64,000 nt of DNA from Rikenella sp031549665 (lineage in GTDB: Bacteria > Bacteroidota > Bacteroidia > Bacteroidales > Rikenellaceae): assembly GCA_031549665.1 (NCBI GenBank), contig JAVBPJ010000002.1, positions 1 through 64,000 on the forward strand, written 5' to 3'. Under the pieces are notes generated by a model, which saw only the letters and a program-made list of their open reading frames with translations, was not told the DNA's origin and made no database searches. Position numbers and translations under genes: made by a program. Shown piece by piece: positions 26,736-36,131 of this stretch; positions within the stretch are counted from its first letter, which is position 1; each line of letters begins with the position of its first letter.

Positions 26736-27785
26736 TTACAGAATCAGCATGGCATCGCCGTAGGTCCCGAAGCGGTATTTTTCGCTTTGGGCTACGGAAT
26801 AGAGTTTTTTCAGCACTTCGTACCCCGTGAAAGCCGACACCATCATCAGTTGGGTGGTGTAAGGAAGGTGGAAGTTGGTAATCATCGAATTGGCCACGCT
26901 GAATTCGTAGGGCGGGAAAATGAACTTGTTGGTCCAGCCCGAATAGGGTTTGAGCATTCCCTGGGTGGATACCGAACTTTCGATGGTACGCATCACGGTG
27001 GTTCCCACGGCGCATACGCGGCGCCCTTTTTCGCGTGCGCAGTTGACAACGCGGCTGGTCTCTTCGGATATGTGGATCTGTTCGCTGTCCATTTTGTGTT
27101 TGGTCAGGTCTTCGACGTCGACGCTGCGGAAATTTCCCAGGCCGACGTGAAGGGTAATCTTCGGACACTCCACTCCCTTGATTTCAAGCCGCTTGAGCAG
27201 GTGTTTGCTGAAGTGCAGGCCGGCGGTCGGGGCGGCTACGGCTCCCTCTTCGGTGGCGAAGACGGTTTGGTAGCGCTCGGCATCTTCCGGTTCCACTTTT
27301 TCGCGGATCCAACGGGGAAGGGGTGTCTCTCCTAAACGGAAAAGTGCCGCTTTAAATTGTTCGTGGTTGCCGTCGAACAGAAACCGCAGGGTGCGGCCGC
27401 GCGAGGTGGTGTTGTCGATCACCTCGGCCACCAGCAGGTCGTCGTCGCCGAAGTAGAGCTTGTTGCCGATGCGGATTTTGCGGGCCGGATCGACCAGCAC
27501 GTCCCACAGGCGCTGCTCGCGGTTGAGTTCGCGCAGCAGAAAAATCTCGATCTCGGCGCCGGTCTTCTCCTTGTTGCCGTACAGGCGGGCGGGGAACACT
27601 TTCGTGTTGTTGAAGATCATCACGTCGCCGTCCTTGAAGTATCCGATGATGTCCTTGAACTGCTTGTGTTCGATCTTGCCGCTTTTGCGGTCGTACACCA
27701 GCAGGCGCGACTCGTCGCGGTTCTCCACCGGATATTTGGCCAGCAGATCGGGTTGGAAATCGTATTTGTAATGCGAAAGTTTCAT
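26736..27785 (-). CDS. queA: S-adenosylmethionine:tRNA ribosyltransferase-isomerase
   Basis: A 349-residue enzyme of queuosine synthesis that transfers ribose from SAM to preQ1-tRNA. It starts LSHYKYDFQPDLLAKYPVENRDESRLLV and shows VMIFNNTKVFPARLYG, ATEEGAVAAPTAGLHFSKHLL, THKMDSEQIHISEET and VGTTVMRTIES, all typical of QueA. It is the last gene of the upp-to-queA minus-strand run. A ~90-bp gap separates it from truB. Confidence 0.95.
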   Translation of the reverse strand: MKLSHYKYDFQPDLLAKYPVENRDESRLLVYDRKSGKIEHKQFKDIIGYFKDGDVMIFNNTKVFPARLYGNKEKTGAEIEIFLLRELNREQRLWDVLVDPARKIRIGNKLYFGDDDLLVAEVIDNTTSRGRTLRFLFDGNHEQFKAALFRLGETPLPRWIREKVEPEDAERYQTVFATEEGAVAAPTAGLHFSKHLLKRLEIKGVECPKITLHVGLGNFRSVDVEDLTKHKMDSEQIHISEETSRVVNCAREKGRRVCAVGTTVMRTIESSVSTQGMLKPYSGWTNKFIFPPYEFSVANSMITNFHLPYTTQLMMVSAFTGYEVLKKLYSVAQSEKYRFGTYGDAMLIL

Positions 27786-27874
27786 CGTCGGGGGTTGCGG
27801 TTAGATAAACGAAACGAGGGGACGTCGGAAAATGACAACGTACAGGACATATACGTTGCCTTTCCCATTTTGTT

Positions 27875-28591
27875 TCATTCGGAGGCAACTTTTTTTTCGA
27901 ACTCCTCGATCGACCAGGCGTCGGCCACGTCGAATCCTCCGTTGCGCGTGCGGCGCAGGGCGGTCAGGTGGCCGCCGCTACCGAGTCGCTGGCCCAAATC
28001 GCGAGCCACCGAACGGATGTAGGTGCCGTTGCTGCATTCGATACGCACCTCAACCACGGGCAACTCGCAGCGCAGCAACTCCGCGGCGTAGAAGGTAACG
28101 GGGACGGGCTGCAGCTCCGCTTCGCGGCCCTTGCGGGCGTATTCGTAGGCGCGGCGGCCGTCGAGGCGTTTGGCCGAATAGAGCGGGGGAAGTTGTTGTT
28201 GCTGGCCGACAAATCCGGCGAGGGCCTCCCGAACTCCCTCAGGGGTGATGTGTTCCCAGGGGTAGCGGGCGTCGACGGGATGCTCCAGGTCGTAGCTGGG
28301 GGTGGTGGCGCCCAATTCGATGGTGGCCAGGTACTCTTTGGTCTCGGATTGCAGGGCTTCCACGCGCTTGGTGGCCTTTCCCAGGCAAACCAGCAGCAGA
28401 CCCGTGGCCAGCGGATCGAGCGTGCCGGCGTGGCCGATCTTGATCCGCCCCTCGCCTTTTCCCACGCCCACCCGATAGCCCTGTTTGCGCAAAATGGCCT
28501 GCACCTTGCGCACCACGTCGGCCGAGCTCCAGCCCAACGGTTTGTCGATGGCGAGTACTACGCCCTGTTCAAAATCGAATTCCAGCGGCAT
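27875..28591 (-). CDS. truB: tRNA pseudouridine(55) synthase
   Basis: A 238-residue enzyme making psi55 in the tRNA T-loop. The catalytic Asp is in IKIGHAGTLDPLATGLLLVCLGK, and the C-terminal part has CSNGTYIRSVARDLGQRLG. The start at 28591 (MPLEFDFEQGVVLAIDKPLGWSS) gives the family length. The uppP stop and truB start share one base (TGATG), indicating coupled translation. Confidence 0.95.
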   Translation of the reverse strand: MPLEFDFEQGVVLAIDKPLGWSSADVVRKVQAILRKQGYRVGVGKGEGRIKIGHAGTLDPLATGLLLVCLGKATKRVEALQSETKEYLATIELGATTPSYDLEHPVDARYPWEHITPEGVREALAGFVGQQQQLPPLYSAKRLDGRRAYEYARKGREAELQPVPVTFYAAELLRCELPVVEVRIECSNGTYIRSVARDLGQRLGSGGHLTALRRTRNGGFDVADAWSIEEFEKKVASE

Positions 28592-29445
28592 CAGGCGACT
28601 TCCATATCGACCCCCATGACCAGCATGACCAGGATGGCTCCTCCCACCAAAATGCGGTACCAGCCGAAAGCTTTGAACCCATGCTTGGTAACGAACCCGA
28701 TGAAGAACTTGATGGCCAGCACCGCAACGATGAACGCCACCACGTTGCCGAGGATCAGGGCGGGCAGATTGTCGGTCAGCACCGATGCGTTCTCGCTCAT
28801 ACAGAGTTTCACCAGCTTGTAAACGGTGGCCGCGAACATGGTCGGGACGGCCAGGAAGAACGAAAATTCGGCCGCATCTTTCCGGGTCATCCGCTGGGCC
28901 ATGCCCCCCACGATGGTGGCCATGGAGCGCGACACACCGGGGATCATGGCGATGCATTGGAATAGCCCGATTTTAAATGCCTTACGTTCTGTAAGTTCCA
29001 TGCCCTCCTCGCCTTTCGAGAAGATCCGGTCGCAGAACAACATGAAGATTCCGCCGAGTACAAGGGTTACCGCCACGATTTCGACGCTTTCGAGCATCGC
29101 GTCGATCTGGTCTCCGAACAGGAACCCAATCACTGCCGCGGGGATGAACGCGATCAGCAGTTTCCAGTAGAAGTCGTATTTATGCAGGAACCGCCGCCAC
29201 CGGGAACTCCCCTCGGGAGCGGGGGTGCGGTTGAGCCGGAAAAAGCGTTTCCAATAGAGCCACACCACCGAGAGGATGGCCCCAAACTGGATCATCACCG
29301 TAAAGGCCTTTACGAACTCGGTACTCTCTATGCCCAGCAGTTCTTCGGTGATGATCATGTGGCCGGTCGACGAGACCGGCAGAAACTCGGTCAGCCCCTC
29401 GACAATGGCAATGATGACGGCCTGAAGTGTGGTCAAATCGCCCAT
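28591..29445 (-). CDS. uppP: Undecaprenyl-diphosphatase
   Basis: A 284-residue multi-span inner-membrane enzyme that recycles the undecaprenyl-PP carrier for peptidoglycan. The two diagnostic motifs are EGLTEFLPVSSTGHMII near the N-terminus and IPGVSRSMATIVGGM mid-protein. It has about eight hydrophobic segments. It lies 3 nt after the DUF3098 gene and overlaps truB by 1 nt. Confidence 0.96.
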   Translation of the reverse strand: MGDLTTLQAVIIAIVEGLTEFLPVSSTGHMIITEELLGIESTEFVKAFTVMIQFGAILSVVWLYWKRFFRLNRTPAPEGSSRWRRFLHKYDFYWKLLIAFIPAAVIGFLFGDQIDAMLESVEIVAVTLVLGGIFMLFCDRIFSKGEEGMELTERKAFKIGLFQCIAMIPGVSRSMATIVGGMAQRMTRKDAAEFSFFLAVPTMFAATVYKLVKLCMSENASVLTDNLPALILGNVVAFIVAVLAIKFFIGFVTKHGFKAFGWYRILVGGAILVMLVMGVDMEVA

Positions 29446-29448
29446 GCC

Positions 29449-29712
29449 CTACGCGCTGCGTTTTTTCGGTTTGTACAGCAGGGCGTACACTTCGAAAGCA
29501 AATCCGATCAGCAGCACGGTGGGGGCGACGTACAGGCGGCGCACGTTGAAAATCGCTTCGCTAAACTCCTTTTCGGGGTTTTCGGCTCCGCCGCCGCTCA
29601 GCAGCACGAAGCCCAGCGCAATGATCCCGATCCCGATCAGGATCAGCGTAAAGTTCTTTTTACCCAACGGCATGTCGGGATTCTCTTTCGGGGGAATGGG
29701 TTGTTTTTTCAT
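29449..29712 (-). CDS. DUF3098 family small membrane protein
   Basis: An 87-residue protein with two membrane helices (~21-40 and ~61-79), a Pro/Lys-rich N-terminus and a basic tail (KPKKRSA). Its position between ftsX and uppP is the usual context of Bacteroidetes DUF3098 proteins. Function is unknown; a link to cell division or envelope work is inferred from context only. Confidence 0.8.
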   Translation of the reverse strand: MKKQPIPPKENPDMPLGKKNFTLILIGIGIIALGFVLLSGGGAENPEKEFSEAIFNVRRLYVAPTVLLIGFAFEVYALLYKPKKRSA

Positions 29713-29721
29713 CGGTTGGAC

Positions 29722-30567
29722 TTAATGCGTTAGTCGGACGTATCGGTTGACCGACAGGGCGGTAAAGGTAGTACAAATCAGTACGCCCAGCAGGATCAGC
29801 GCGCTGAACAGCACCCCGAGCGTGGGCAGGTCGTTCACCAGGCGGAGTTCGGGCATCACCCCGCCCAGCCCGTCGACAAAGAGGTAGATCAGCCCCGAGG
29901 CCAGCACACCCGCCACCACTCCCTGGGTAAAGCTGCGCAGCACAAAGGGGCGGCGGATGAATCCGCGGGTGGCTCCCACGAGCTTCATCGTGGCGATGGC
30001 CGTCCGGCGCGAGGCCACAGCCAACCGCAGGGTGTTGGATATCAGCATCACGGTGATCACCAGCAGCAGCCCGCCCAATCCCAGCAGGATCCAATTGAGC
30101 CGCTCCAGGTTCCGCATCACGGCCTCGACAATCTTTTTTTGGTAGATCACCTGATCGACCCCGGGCCAGGCGGCGCAGGCCCGTTCGAGGGATTCGAGGT
30201 CGGCGGTCGAGGTAAAACGGGGATTGAGGGCCAACTCGTACGAGGCGGGAAGGGGATTCTCGCCCAAAAACTCGACAAAATCGCTGCCCAGGTAGGTTTG
30301 AAACTCGGCCGACGCTTCGGCCTGGGAGATGTAACGCCACGAGGCGACCGCCGGATGGCGGCCCAAATGGCCTTCGATGGCCGAACGCTGGGCCGGGGCG
30401 ATCGTGTCGCGCAACATGAGGGAAAAACGCAACTCGCCGCGGATCGACGACGAGGCGGAGTAGGCGTTCAGCAGGAAATAACCCACCACGCCCAGCAGCA
30501 GCAGCACCAGCGTTACGCTGACCGTGGCCACGGTGTACTCGGTTCCCAGCCTGCTGCGTTTACTCAT
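29722..30567 (-). CDS. ftsX: Cell division protein FtsX (permease-like)
   Basis: A 281-residue protein with an N-terminal membrane helix (TVATVSVTLVLLLLGVVGYF), an extracytoplasmic domain (~45-150), and three C-terminal helices including GLGGLLLVITVMLISNTLRL. The cytoplasmic signature RRTAIATMKLVGATRGFIRRPF is typical of FtsX. With FtsE it regulates cell-wall hydrolases at the septum; ftsE is not adjacent. It starts 8 nt inside the yfhO-like gene. Confidence 0.93.
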   Translation of the reverse strand: MSKRSRLGTEYTVATVSVTLVLLLLGVVGYFLLNAYSASSSIRGELRFSLMLRDTIAPAQRSAIEGHLGRHPAVASWRYISQAEASAEFQTYLGSDFVEFLGENPLPASYELALNPRFTSTADLESLERACAAWPGVDQVIYQKKIVEAVMRNLERLNWILLGLGGLLLVITVMLISNTLRLAVASRRTAIATMKLVGATRGFIRRPFVLRSFTQGVVAGVLASGLIYLFVDGLGGVMPELRLVNDLPTLGVLFSALILLGVLICTTFTALSVNRYVRLTH

Positions 30568-33004
30568 CGGTGCGCGGGGTTCGTTTGGGTTTGTAGATCG
30601 TCCACCCGATCAAGAACAGCACCCCGCCGATCAACAACCACGAACAGAGGCGGGTTACGGCCACCAGCGTGTCCCAATGGGGGGCGCGGAACGAAAAGAC
30701 GAGGGTGTGTTCCCCTGCGGGAATCACCATGGCGCGGAGCAGGTAGTCGGCGCGGAAATAGGGCGCCTCAACCCCGTCGAGGGTAACGCTCCATCCCTTG
30801 GGGTAGTAGATTTCGGAGAAGACGGCCACTGTGTTCCGTGCTGCCGACGTGTGGTACGTGAGCCGGTTGACGCGGTAATCGGTCAGGGTTACCGAGGCCG
30901 TGCTGTCGGGGCCGACCGAAGGGTCGACCATGGCCCGGAAACGCTCGTCCACAACGGCCGTGCGGTGCGGGTCGAACCCGTCGCCCAGGGCGGCTATTTC
31001 GGCATCGGGCCCGGATACCCAGCGGATCGAATCGACCGCCCAGGCATTCCCGGCGGCGTTGGGATTTTGCTGCACAACCGCCCCACCCTGCTGCCGATCG
31101 CTCATAATGAAGTACTTGGCGTTGAGCATATCGTACACGGCGGCGTTCCCCTGGCTCAGGTGGTGTTTGATCAGGTCCTGGTAGCGGCTCAGTTTGGCGG
31201 CGTGATAGCCCCCCACCGACCGATGGTAATACGATGTATTGGCATCCTGAAACAAGTCGGTGGCCAGGTTCGCCACGCGGTAGTTCGAGGTGTCTTGCAG
31301 GATTTGTTCGTCGATCTCGGTTTTCGGGATGGCCAGCGCCTCGCGTTTGGGCCTGAAGTCGTCGGCCGAAGCGTAGCGTTTATCCACCGTAAAGAGGTCG
31401 ATCAGCACCAACGCCCCGATCCCCAGCGCAAAACCGGCGTTTTTCAGCTTTCCGGCCATCCATGCCCACAGCAGGCCGGCGGCCAGCGCCACGTAGCCGA
31501 GCGACCGCAGCGCATCGGCCCGCATCAGGGCGGCCCGTTCGCCGATCATCGCTCCGAGGATGTCGTCGGGCAGTCCCATTTCGGGATCGCTCACCCCTTC
31601 GAAACTGCTGAAAGCGGGACCGAGCAACCACACCAGCAGGCAGAGTCCTCCCGCAATGCCCGCAGACCAGAACAGCGCCCGTTTGGCGGCCCGGGGGTCG
31701 AACTCTTTGCTCCACAGGCGTTGCAGGCCCAAAATGGCCAGCAGGGGAACGGCCCACTCGACGATCACCAGGATCGTGGAGACCGTGCGGAATTTGTCGT
31801 ACAGCGGGAAGTAGTCGAGGAAAAGGCTGCTCAGCCACATGAAGTGCTTGCCCCACGCCAGCAGGATGGCCAGCCCGGCAACGACGGCGATCCATGCCGT
31901 TTGCCGCCCGGGCAACAGAAACAGGGCGAACAGCGCCAAAAAGAGCAGCGCCGCACCCAGGTAGACCGGCCCTTTGGTGTAGGGTTGCGGCCCCCAATAG
32001 GAGTAGAGCTGGGCGTAAGTGTCTTTGGGTACTTGGTAGTTGCGCAGGGTTTGATTGACCTCGCCATCCTGCCTGAAGTCGTTCGCCCCTCCGTACAGGT
32101 TGGGTATCAGCAGGTTGAGTGTCTCCATTTTGCCGTAGCTCCATGCCGTGGCGTACTCTTTATCGAGGCCCCCTCCGGACGAGGCTCCCGGGCCTTCGCT
32201 GCGGTCGGCGGTCAGTTCGCTGCCCGAGCGCGTACTCTCTTTCGAGTAGTCGTTCAGGTAGTAAAGTTGGATGAGATTCGACCCGAAAGCCAACCCGGCT
32301 GCCAGCAGCAGCGCGGCGGTGGTCTTCCCGAACGAGGCCCACAGACGGCCCCGTGCGGCCCGAACCGCTTCGTTCACCACCAGGGCGGCGGCGATCCACA
32401 GGAAGTAGTAGGTGATCTGTGGATGGCTGGCCGAAATTTGGATCGACCCGAAGAGTCCGGCCAAAGCGGCTCCGAGCCATCGGTTCCTCCGGTAGGCGTA
32501 CCACAGCGCTCCGATGAGCGGTGGAGCCCACGCCAGGGCGAGCATCTTGGTGAGGTGTCCCTCGGCGATGATGATCACAAAATAGGAGGAGAGTCCGTAA
32601 CCCAGTCCGCCCACCATCGCCAGCCAGGGGTTGACCCCCATCAACAGCAGCATCAGGTAGAATCCGGCCATGGCCACGAACAGGTAGGCGGCGGGCATTC
32701 CCAACACGTAGGTGCGGTCGGCCGCCTGTTTGATCACCCGCCCCTGGTAGTCCATGTCGATGGCGTAGGCGGGCATTCCGCCGAAGTTGCGGCCCGCCCA
32801 TTGGGGGTGTTCGCCGTAGAGTTCCTTGTGCAGTTCGATGTCGCGGGTTACGCCGTTCACGCGCACCATGTCGCCCTGCCGCAGGGCTTTGCCGTCGTAC
32901 TGCGGGTAGAAGAAAACGGCCGATACGGCGGCGAACAGCACGAGCGCCGCCACGTGAGGCAGGGCGTAGCTCCACCACCGGCGGGTTTTGACAGCGGGGT
33001 TCAT
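30560..33004 (-). CDS. YfhO-family polytopic membrane protein
   Basis: An 814-residue protein with about a dozen predicted helices in the first ~550 residues and a soluble C-terminal part. That part contains YYPKGWSVTLDGVEAPYF then AMVIPAGEHTLVFSFRAP, the usual YfhO ending (bacterial membrane protein YfhO, PF09586), and is closed by one more helix. In Gram-positives YfhO glycosylates lipoteichoic acid using lipid-linked sugars. A GT-C glycosyltransferase role here is inference. It begins 3 nt after upp and overlaps ftsX by 8 nt. Confidence 0.85.
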   Translation of the reverse strand: MNPAVKTRRWWSYALPHVAALVLFAAVSAVFFYPQYDGKALRQGDMVRVNGVTRDIELHKELYGEHPQWAGRNFGGMPAYAIDMDYQGRVIKQAADRTYVLGMPAAYLFVAMAGFYLMLLLMGVNPWLAMVGGLGYGLSSYFVIIIAEGHLTKMLALAWAPPLIGALWYAYRRNRWLGAALAGLFGSIQISASHPQITYYFLWIAAALVVNEAVRAARGRLWASFGKTTAALLLAAGLAFGSNLIQLYYLNDYSKESTRSGSELTADRSEGPGASSGGGLDKEYATAWSYGKMETLNLLIPNLYGGANDFRQDGEVNQTLRNYQVPKDTYAQLYSYWGPQPYTKGPVYLGAALLFLALFALFLLPGRQTAWIAVVAGLAILLAWGKHFMWLSSLFLDYFPLYDKFRTVSTILVIVEWAVPLLAILGLQRLWSKEFDPRAAKRALFWSAGIAGGLCLLVWLLGPAFSSFEGVSDPEMGLPDDILGAMIGERAALMRADALRSLGYVALAAGLLWAWMAGKLKNAGFALGIGALVLIDLFTVDKRYASADDFRPKREALAIPKTEIDEQILQDTSNYRVANLATDLFQDANTSYYHRSVGGYHAAKLSRYQDLIKHHLSQGNAAVYDMLNAKYFIMSDRQQGGAVVQQNPNAAGNAWAVDSIRWVSGPDAEIAALGDGFDPHRTAVVDERFRAMVDPSVGPDSTASVTLTDYRVNRLTYHTSAARNTVAVFSEIYYPKGWSVTLDGVEAPYFRADYLLRAMVIPAGEHTLVFSFRAPHWDTLVAVTRLCSWLLIGGVLFLIGWTIYKPKRTPRTDE

Positions 33005-33007
33005 CGG

Positions 33008-33661
33008 TTACAGTTTTTTGCCGTAGGCCAGATCGCCCGAATCGCCCATCCCGGGGACGATGTAGGACTTGAGGGTCATCTCCTGATCGACGGCCAGCGT
33101 CCACAGGGTAATGTGCTCCATGGGAAGGTGTTTCTGGATGTATTCGAGGCCGTCGGCGCTGACGATCGTGGTAACCAGGTGGGTATGGGCCGGAACTCCG
33201 CCCTTTTCCAGCAGGGCGTAGTAGGCCAGTTCGACGGACGATCCGGTGGCCAGCATGGGGTCGGCGATCAGCAGGATTTTTCCTTCCAGGTCGGGCGTGG
33301 TTACGTTTTCGACCGCGATTTGCATGGTTCCGTCCTTGCGGTAGCGGCGAAACGCCGACACGAAGGCGTTCGAAGCGTCGTCGAACACGCGCAGAATGCC
33401 GTTGTGCATGGGGATTCCCGCACGCAGGATCGAGGCCACGACCACTTCGTCGGACGGAAGCCGCACTTCGGCCTCACCGAGCGGAGTTACCACCGTGTGG
33501 GGCTTGTAGGCAAAGGTTTTGCTGATTTCGTAAGCGATCATCTCGCCGATGCGCTCCAAATTGCAACGGAACCGCATGGCGTCCTGTTGGATTTCGGAAT
33601 CGCGCATTTGGGCCAAATAACGGGTCAGGATGGAGTCCTGCTGGTCGAGGATTTTAATCAT
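33008..33661 (-). CDS. upp: Uracil phosphoribosyltransferase
   Basis: A 217-residue salvage enzyme forming UMP from uracil and PRPP. The PRPP-binding loop is in ILLIADPMLATGSSVELAYY, and the uracil-binding C-terminus is GMGDSGDLAYGKKL. VVASILRAGIPMHNGILRVF is also conserved. It is first in the run leading to queA, with a TACCTTTG box at 33685-33692. Confidence 0.95.
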   Translation of the reverse strand: MIKILDQQDSILTRYLAQMRDSEIQQDAMRFRCNLERIGEMIAYEISKTFAYKPHTVVTPLGEAEVRLPSDEVVVASILRAGIPMHNGILRVFDDASNAFVSAFRRYRKDGTMQIAVENVTTPDLEGKILLIADPMLATGSSVELAYYALLEKGGVPAHTHLVTTIVSADGLEYIQKHLPMEHITLWTLAVDQEMTLKSYIVPGMGDSGDLAYGKKL

Positions 33662-33684
33662 AAGAAACGGGGGCTTTGCGTGTA

Positions 33685-33692
33685 CAAAGGTA
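33685..33692 (-). promoter_or_regulatory. -7 box for the upp operon
   Basis: TACCTTTG on the minus strand, 24 nt upstream of the upp start and just past the ispD stop. Confidence 0.5.
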
Positions 33693-33695
33693 GCA

Positions 33696-34355
33696 TTATT
33701 TCAGGGACTTTTGCGCCCTGAGCAGGATTTCGGCCAGCTCCAGGTCGGCCGGCCGGGTGATCTTCGGGTTGTCGAAAGACCCTTCGACCATCGCCACGCG
33801 GTGGCCGAGTTGTTCGACCGCCGAGGCGTCGTCGGTGAACTGTTCCCGGTAGGGTTGCCGGTAGGCTTCGCGCAACCATTCGGCGCGAAATCCCTGAGGG
33901 GTCTGCACGGCGCGGTACAGCGACCGGTCGGCGGCGGTGCCGTCGGCGGTACGCAGGCTGTCGATCACCGGAACCACCGGAATCGCAGCCCCGTGTTCGC
34001 GGGCGGCCTCCAGCACGCGGCCGATCACCTCGGCGCGTACCAACGGGCGAACCCCGTCGTGTACCAGGATCCATTCGGCGTCGGGGAGCGCCTCCAGTCC
34101 CCGGCGAACCGATTCGAAACGGGTAGCCCCGCCGGAAACCACCGCGTGGTCGACCGCAAAGTCGTACTGCCGGCACAGCGCCTCCCAACGCTCGATCTGA
34201 TCCGCCGGAAGCACCGCCACCACCCGTCCCAGCGGGGCGAACCGTTCGATGCTCTCCATCAACAGCGGCCGCCCGCCGAGCAGTCGAAACTGTTTGGGCT
34301 CCTCGGCGCCCATGCGGCTTCCCGACCCGCCGGCAACAACGACAACGCCGATCAT
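33696..34355 (-). CDS. ispD: 2-C-methyl-D-erythritol 4-phosphate cytidylyltransferase
   Basis: A 219-residue MEP-pathway enzyme activating MEP with CTP for isoprenoid synthesis. It has the nucleotide-binding start VVVAGGSGSRMGAEEPKQF, the EWILVHDGVRPLV motif and GSFDNPKITRPADLELAEI at the C-terminus. It shares one base with the DUF4139 gene upstream, so both are cotranscribed. Confidence 0.95.
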   Translation of the reverse strand: MIGVVVVAGGSGSRMGAEEPKQFRLLGGRPLLMESIERFAPLGRVVAVLPADQIERWEALCRQYDFAVDHAVVSGGATRFESVRRGLEALPDAEWILVHDGVRPLVRAEVIGRVLEAAREHGAAIPVVPVIDSLRTADGTAADRSLYRAVQTPQGFRAEWLREAYRQPYREQFTDDASAVEQLGHRVAMVEGSFDNPKITRPADLELAEILLRAQKSLK

Positions 34356-35947
34356 TACAGGATTATCATTCCGGCTTTCGGATATTTCACGGCGTACGAG
34401 AAGGTGATCTTGCGCTCCTCACCGGGCTTGAGGTTCAGTTCCCAGCGCAGGAATCCGTTTTCGGCATCGACGGTCGCCCCGCTGGTATCGCCCAGCGTAA
34501 CTTCCACCTGGCTGTTTTGGCTCAACGGATAGCGGTCGCGCACGGTAAGGTTCGCCGCAAACGCCTTGTTGTTCTTGACCGTGATGGTGATCGAAACGGT
34601 CTGTTCGAGTTTCGAGCCCGAGGCTTTGGCTTCAAACTCCTTTCGGTCGCGTTTTACCACCATCCCCACCTCTTTCGACAGGGGGATGTTCAGGGTGTCG
34701 CTGGTTTGGTTCTCCAGCGAAAGGTTCGACTGGGCCAACATCTGCCCGTTGAAAAGTACGTTCATCCGCCCGTCGGTGAGGTTCAGCTTTTGCCATCCGG
34801 GGACGCGGGCCGTGAGGAGGATGTCGGTATTCTGCTCGGGAACGGTCTCGTAGTGGTACGAAACGGGAATGGTTTCGGTTTTGATCGGAATGGTTTGCGA
34901 CGCTTTTTTCGAGCTGGCCAGGTTCAACGGCTGCAGCAACTGGTAGCTTACCTCCACGTCGGTGGCTTTTACCTGGTGAAATAATACTTCGGGAAACTCT
35001 GCGGCCATTGCTTTGTTGGAGGTGCCTCTCAGCATGATCACACCTTTATCCTGCTCTTCGTTGCGAACAATGCCACTCAATTCTTCCACGGCAGTCGAAG
35101 GGTCTATGTACGTCAGGTAGTGGGGATACTGTTCGGGGATGTAGAGGTTTGCCGAGGGCTGGTTGAGGCTCAGGGCCGCCTGCACGCCGCTCCAGTCGGC
35201 TCCGCCCCACTGGCCGATGTTGGCGCGGTACTCCAACTGGGCGTCCCCGCTGGTTTGGTTGAATTTGAAGAAGTAGATCGGGTTCCACGAGGCCGCCTCG
35301 GTAAAGTAGCTGGCCGTGAGTTTCACCTTTTGCGCACGCTGGCTTTCGACCCGCACAACAATGCGCGCCGAGGTAGCGGACTCTCGCAAGAATTCGTCCA
35401 TTTGTTTCTCCACCTCGGCCTGTGCCGTTTTGTTGGCCTGCTGGTCGGCCATGCACTGGTTGCGGGCGGAGTAGATTTTGATCAGCTCGGGTTCGAGGTA
35501 CTTCGAGAAGTTTTTTACCGACTCGACCGTCGGAGGTACGTTCGCCGAATGGACCCCGTAGTTGGCATTGAGGAACGCGATCTGCTGTGCGGCGGCCTCC
35601 AGGCGGCCCTGGATGGCCTGCCCGGCGGCCACGAGCGAATCCTTGCGGGCCTGCAGCGCCTTGTAACCCGTCAGCTCTTTAAGGCTTTTTGGGTGTTCCA
35701 CCTCCACCACCGAATAACCCACTTCGGGGGTAATTTTCACCTGCAGCGTATTTTCCTGCAGGTAGCGCACGTCGTCGAGCAGCAACTCCTGCGTGCCGGC
35801 GACAAGGTTCGCCTCGGTTTCGGCATGGATTTGAGCCCCGCGGCCAAATACTTTTACCTGGGTGATTTTGTACGGAAGCGCCGTTTGCCCCCACGCTGCA
35901 GCGGTCGAAATTGCGCAAATCGCCGCCAGAAAACCGATTCGTTTCAT
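34355..35947 (-). CDS. DUF4139 / mucoidy-inhibitor MuiA-like protein
   Basis: A 530-residue exported protein with a signal peptide (residues 1-20). The N-terminal DUF4140-like part (ITQVKVFGRGAQIHAETEANL) is followed by a helical, probably coiled-coil stretch (~100-195). The long C-terminal DUF4139 part has ASWNPIYFFKFNQTSG, WGGADWSGVQAALSLNQP, and the closing LRWELNLKPGEERKITFSYA with AVKYPK, which are typical of the family. Function is unknown; it is likely periplasmic. It is the first gene of a two-gene operon with ispD, and TATCTTTG lies at 35978-35985. Confidence 0.9.
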   Translation of the reverse strand: MKRIGFLAAICAISTAAAWGQTALPYKITQVKVFGRGAQIHAETEANLVAGTQELLLDDVRYLQENTLQVKITPEVGYSVVEVEHPKSLKELTGYKALQARKDSLVAAGQAIQGRLEAAAQQIAFLNANYGVHSANVPPTVESVKNFSKYLEPELIKIYSARNQCMADQQANKTAQAEVEKQMDEFLRESATSARIVVRVESQRAQKVKLTASYFTEAASWNPIYFFKFNQTSGDAQLEYRANIGQWGGADWSGVQAALSLNQPSANLYIPEQYPHYLTYIDPSTAVEELSGIVRNEEQDKGVIMLRGTSNKAMAAEFPEVLFHQVKATDVEVSYQLLQPLNLASSKKASQTIPIKTETIPVSYHYETVPEQNTDILLTARVPGWQKLNLTDGRMNVLFNGQMLAQSNLSLENQTSDTLNIPLSKEVGMVVKRDRKEFEAKASGSKLEQTVSITITVKNNKAFAANLTVRDRYPLSQNSQVEVTLGDTSGATVDAENGFLRWELNLKPGEERKITFSYAVKYPKAGMIIL

Positions 35948-35977
35948 GGAAAATGTCGTTTAAAATGAACAGTTCTA

Positions 35978-35985
35978 CAAAGATA
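35978..35985 (-). promoter_or_regulatory. -7 box for the DUF4139-ispD operon
   Basis: TATCTTTG on the minus strand, 31 nt upstream of the start codon. No TTG 19-20 bp upstream. Confidence 0.5.
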
Positions 35986-36100
35986 GCGTTTTTCTCGTTC
36001 CCTCCTCCCCAACCCGAAGCCGCCGGACAGAAAAGCCCCGCACGGCGTAAACACGTTAGATTTTAGACAAAAAAGCTGCATCCCGATCCGTAAAAAGCTG

Positions 36101-36108
36101 TACCTTTG
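36101..36108 (+). promoter_or_regulatory. -7 box for asnA
   Basis: TACCTTTG on the plus strand, 24 nt upstream of the asnA ATG. The -33 region is poor. Confidence 0.5.
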
Positions 36109-36131
36109 TGGCTTAATAGAGAGGTTCGCTT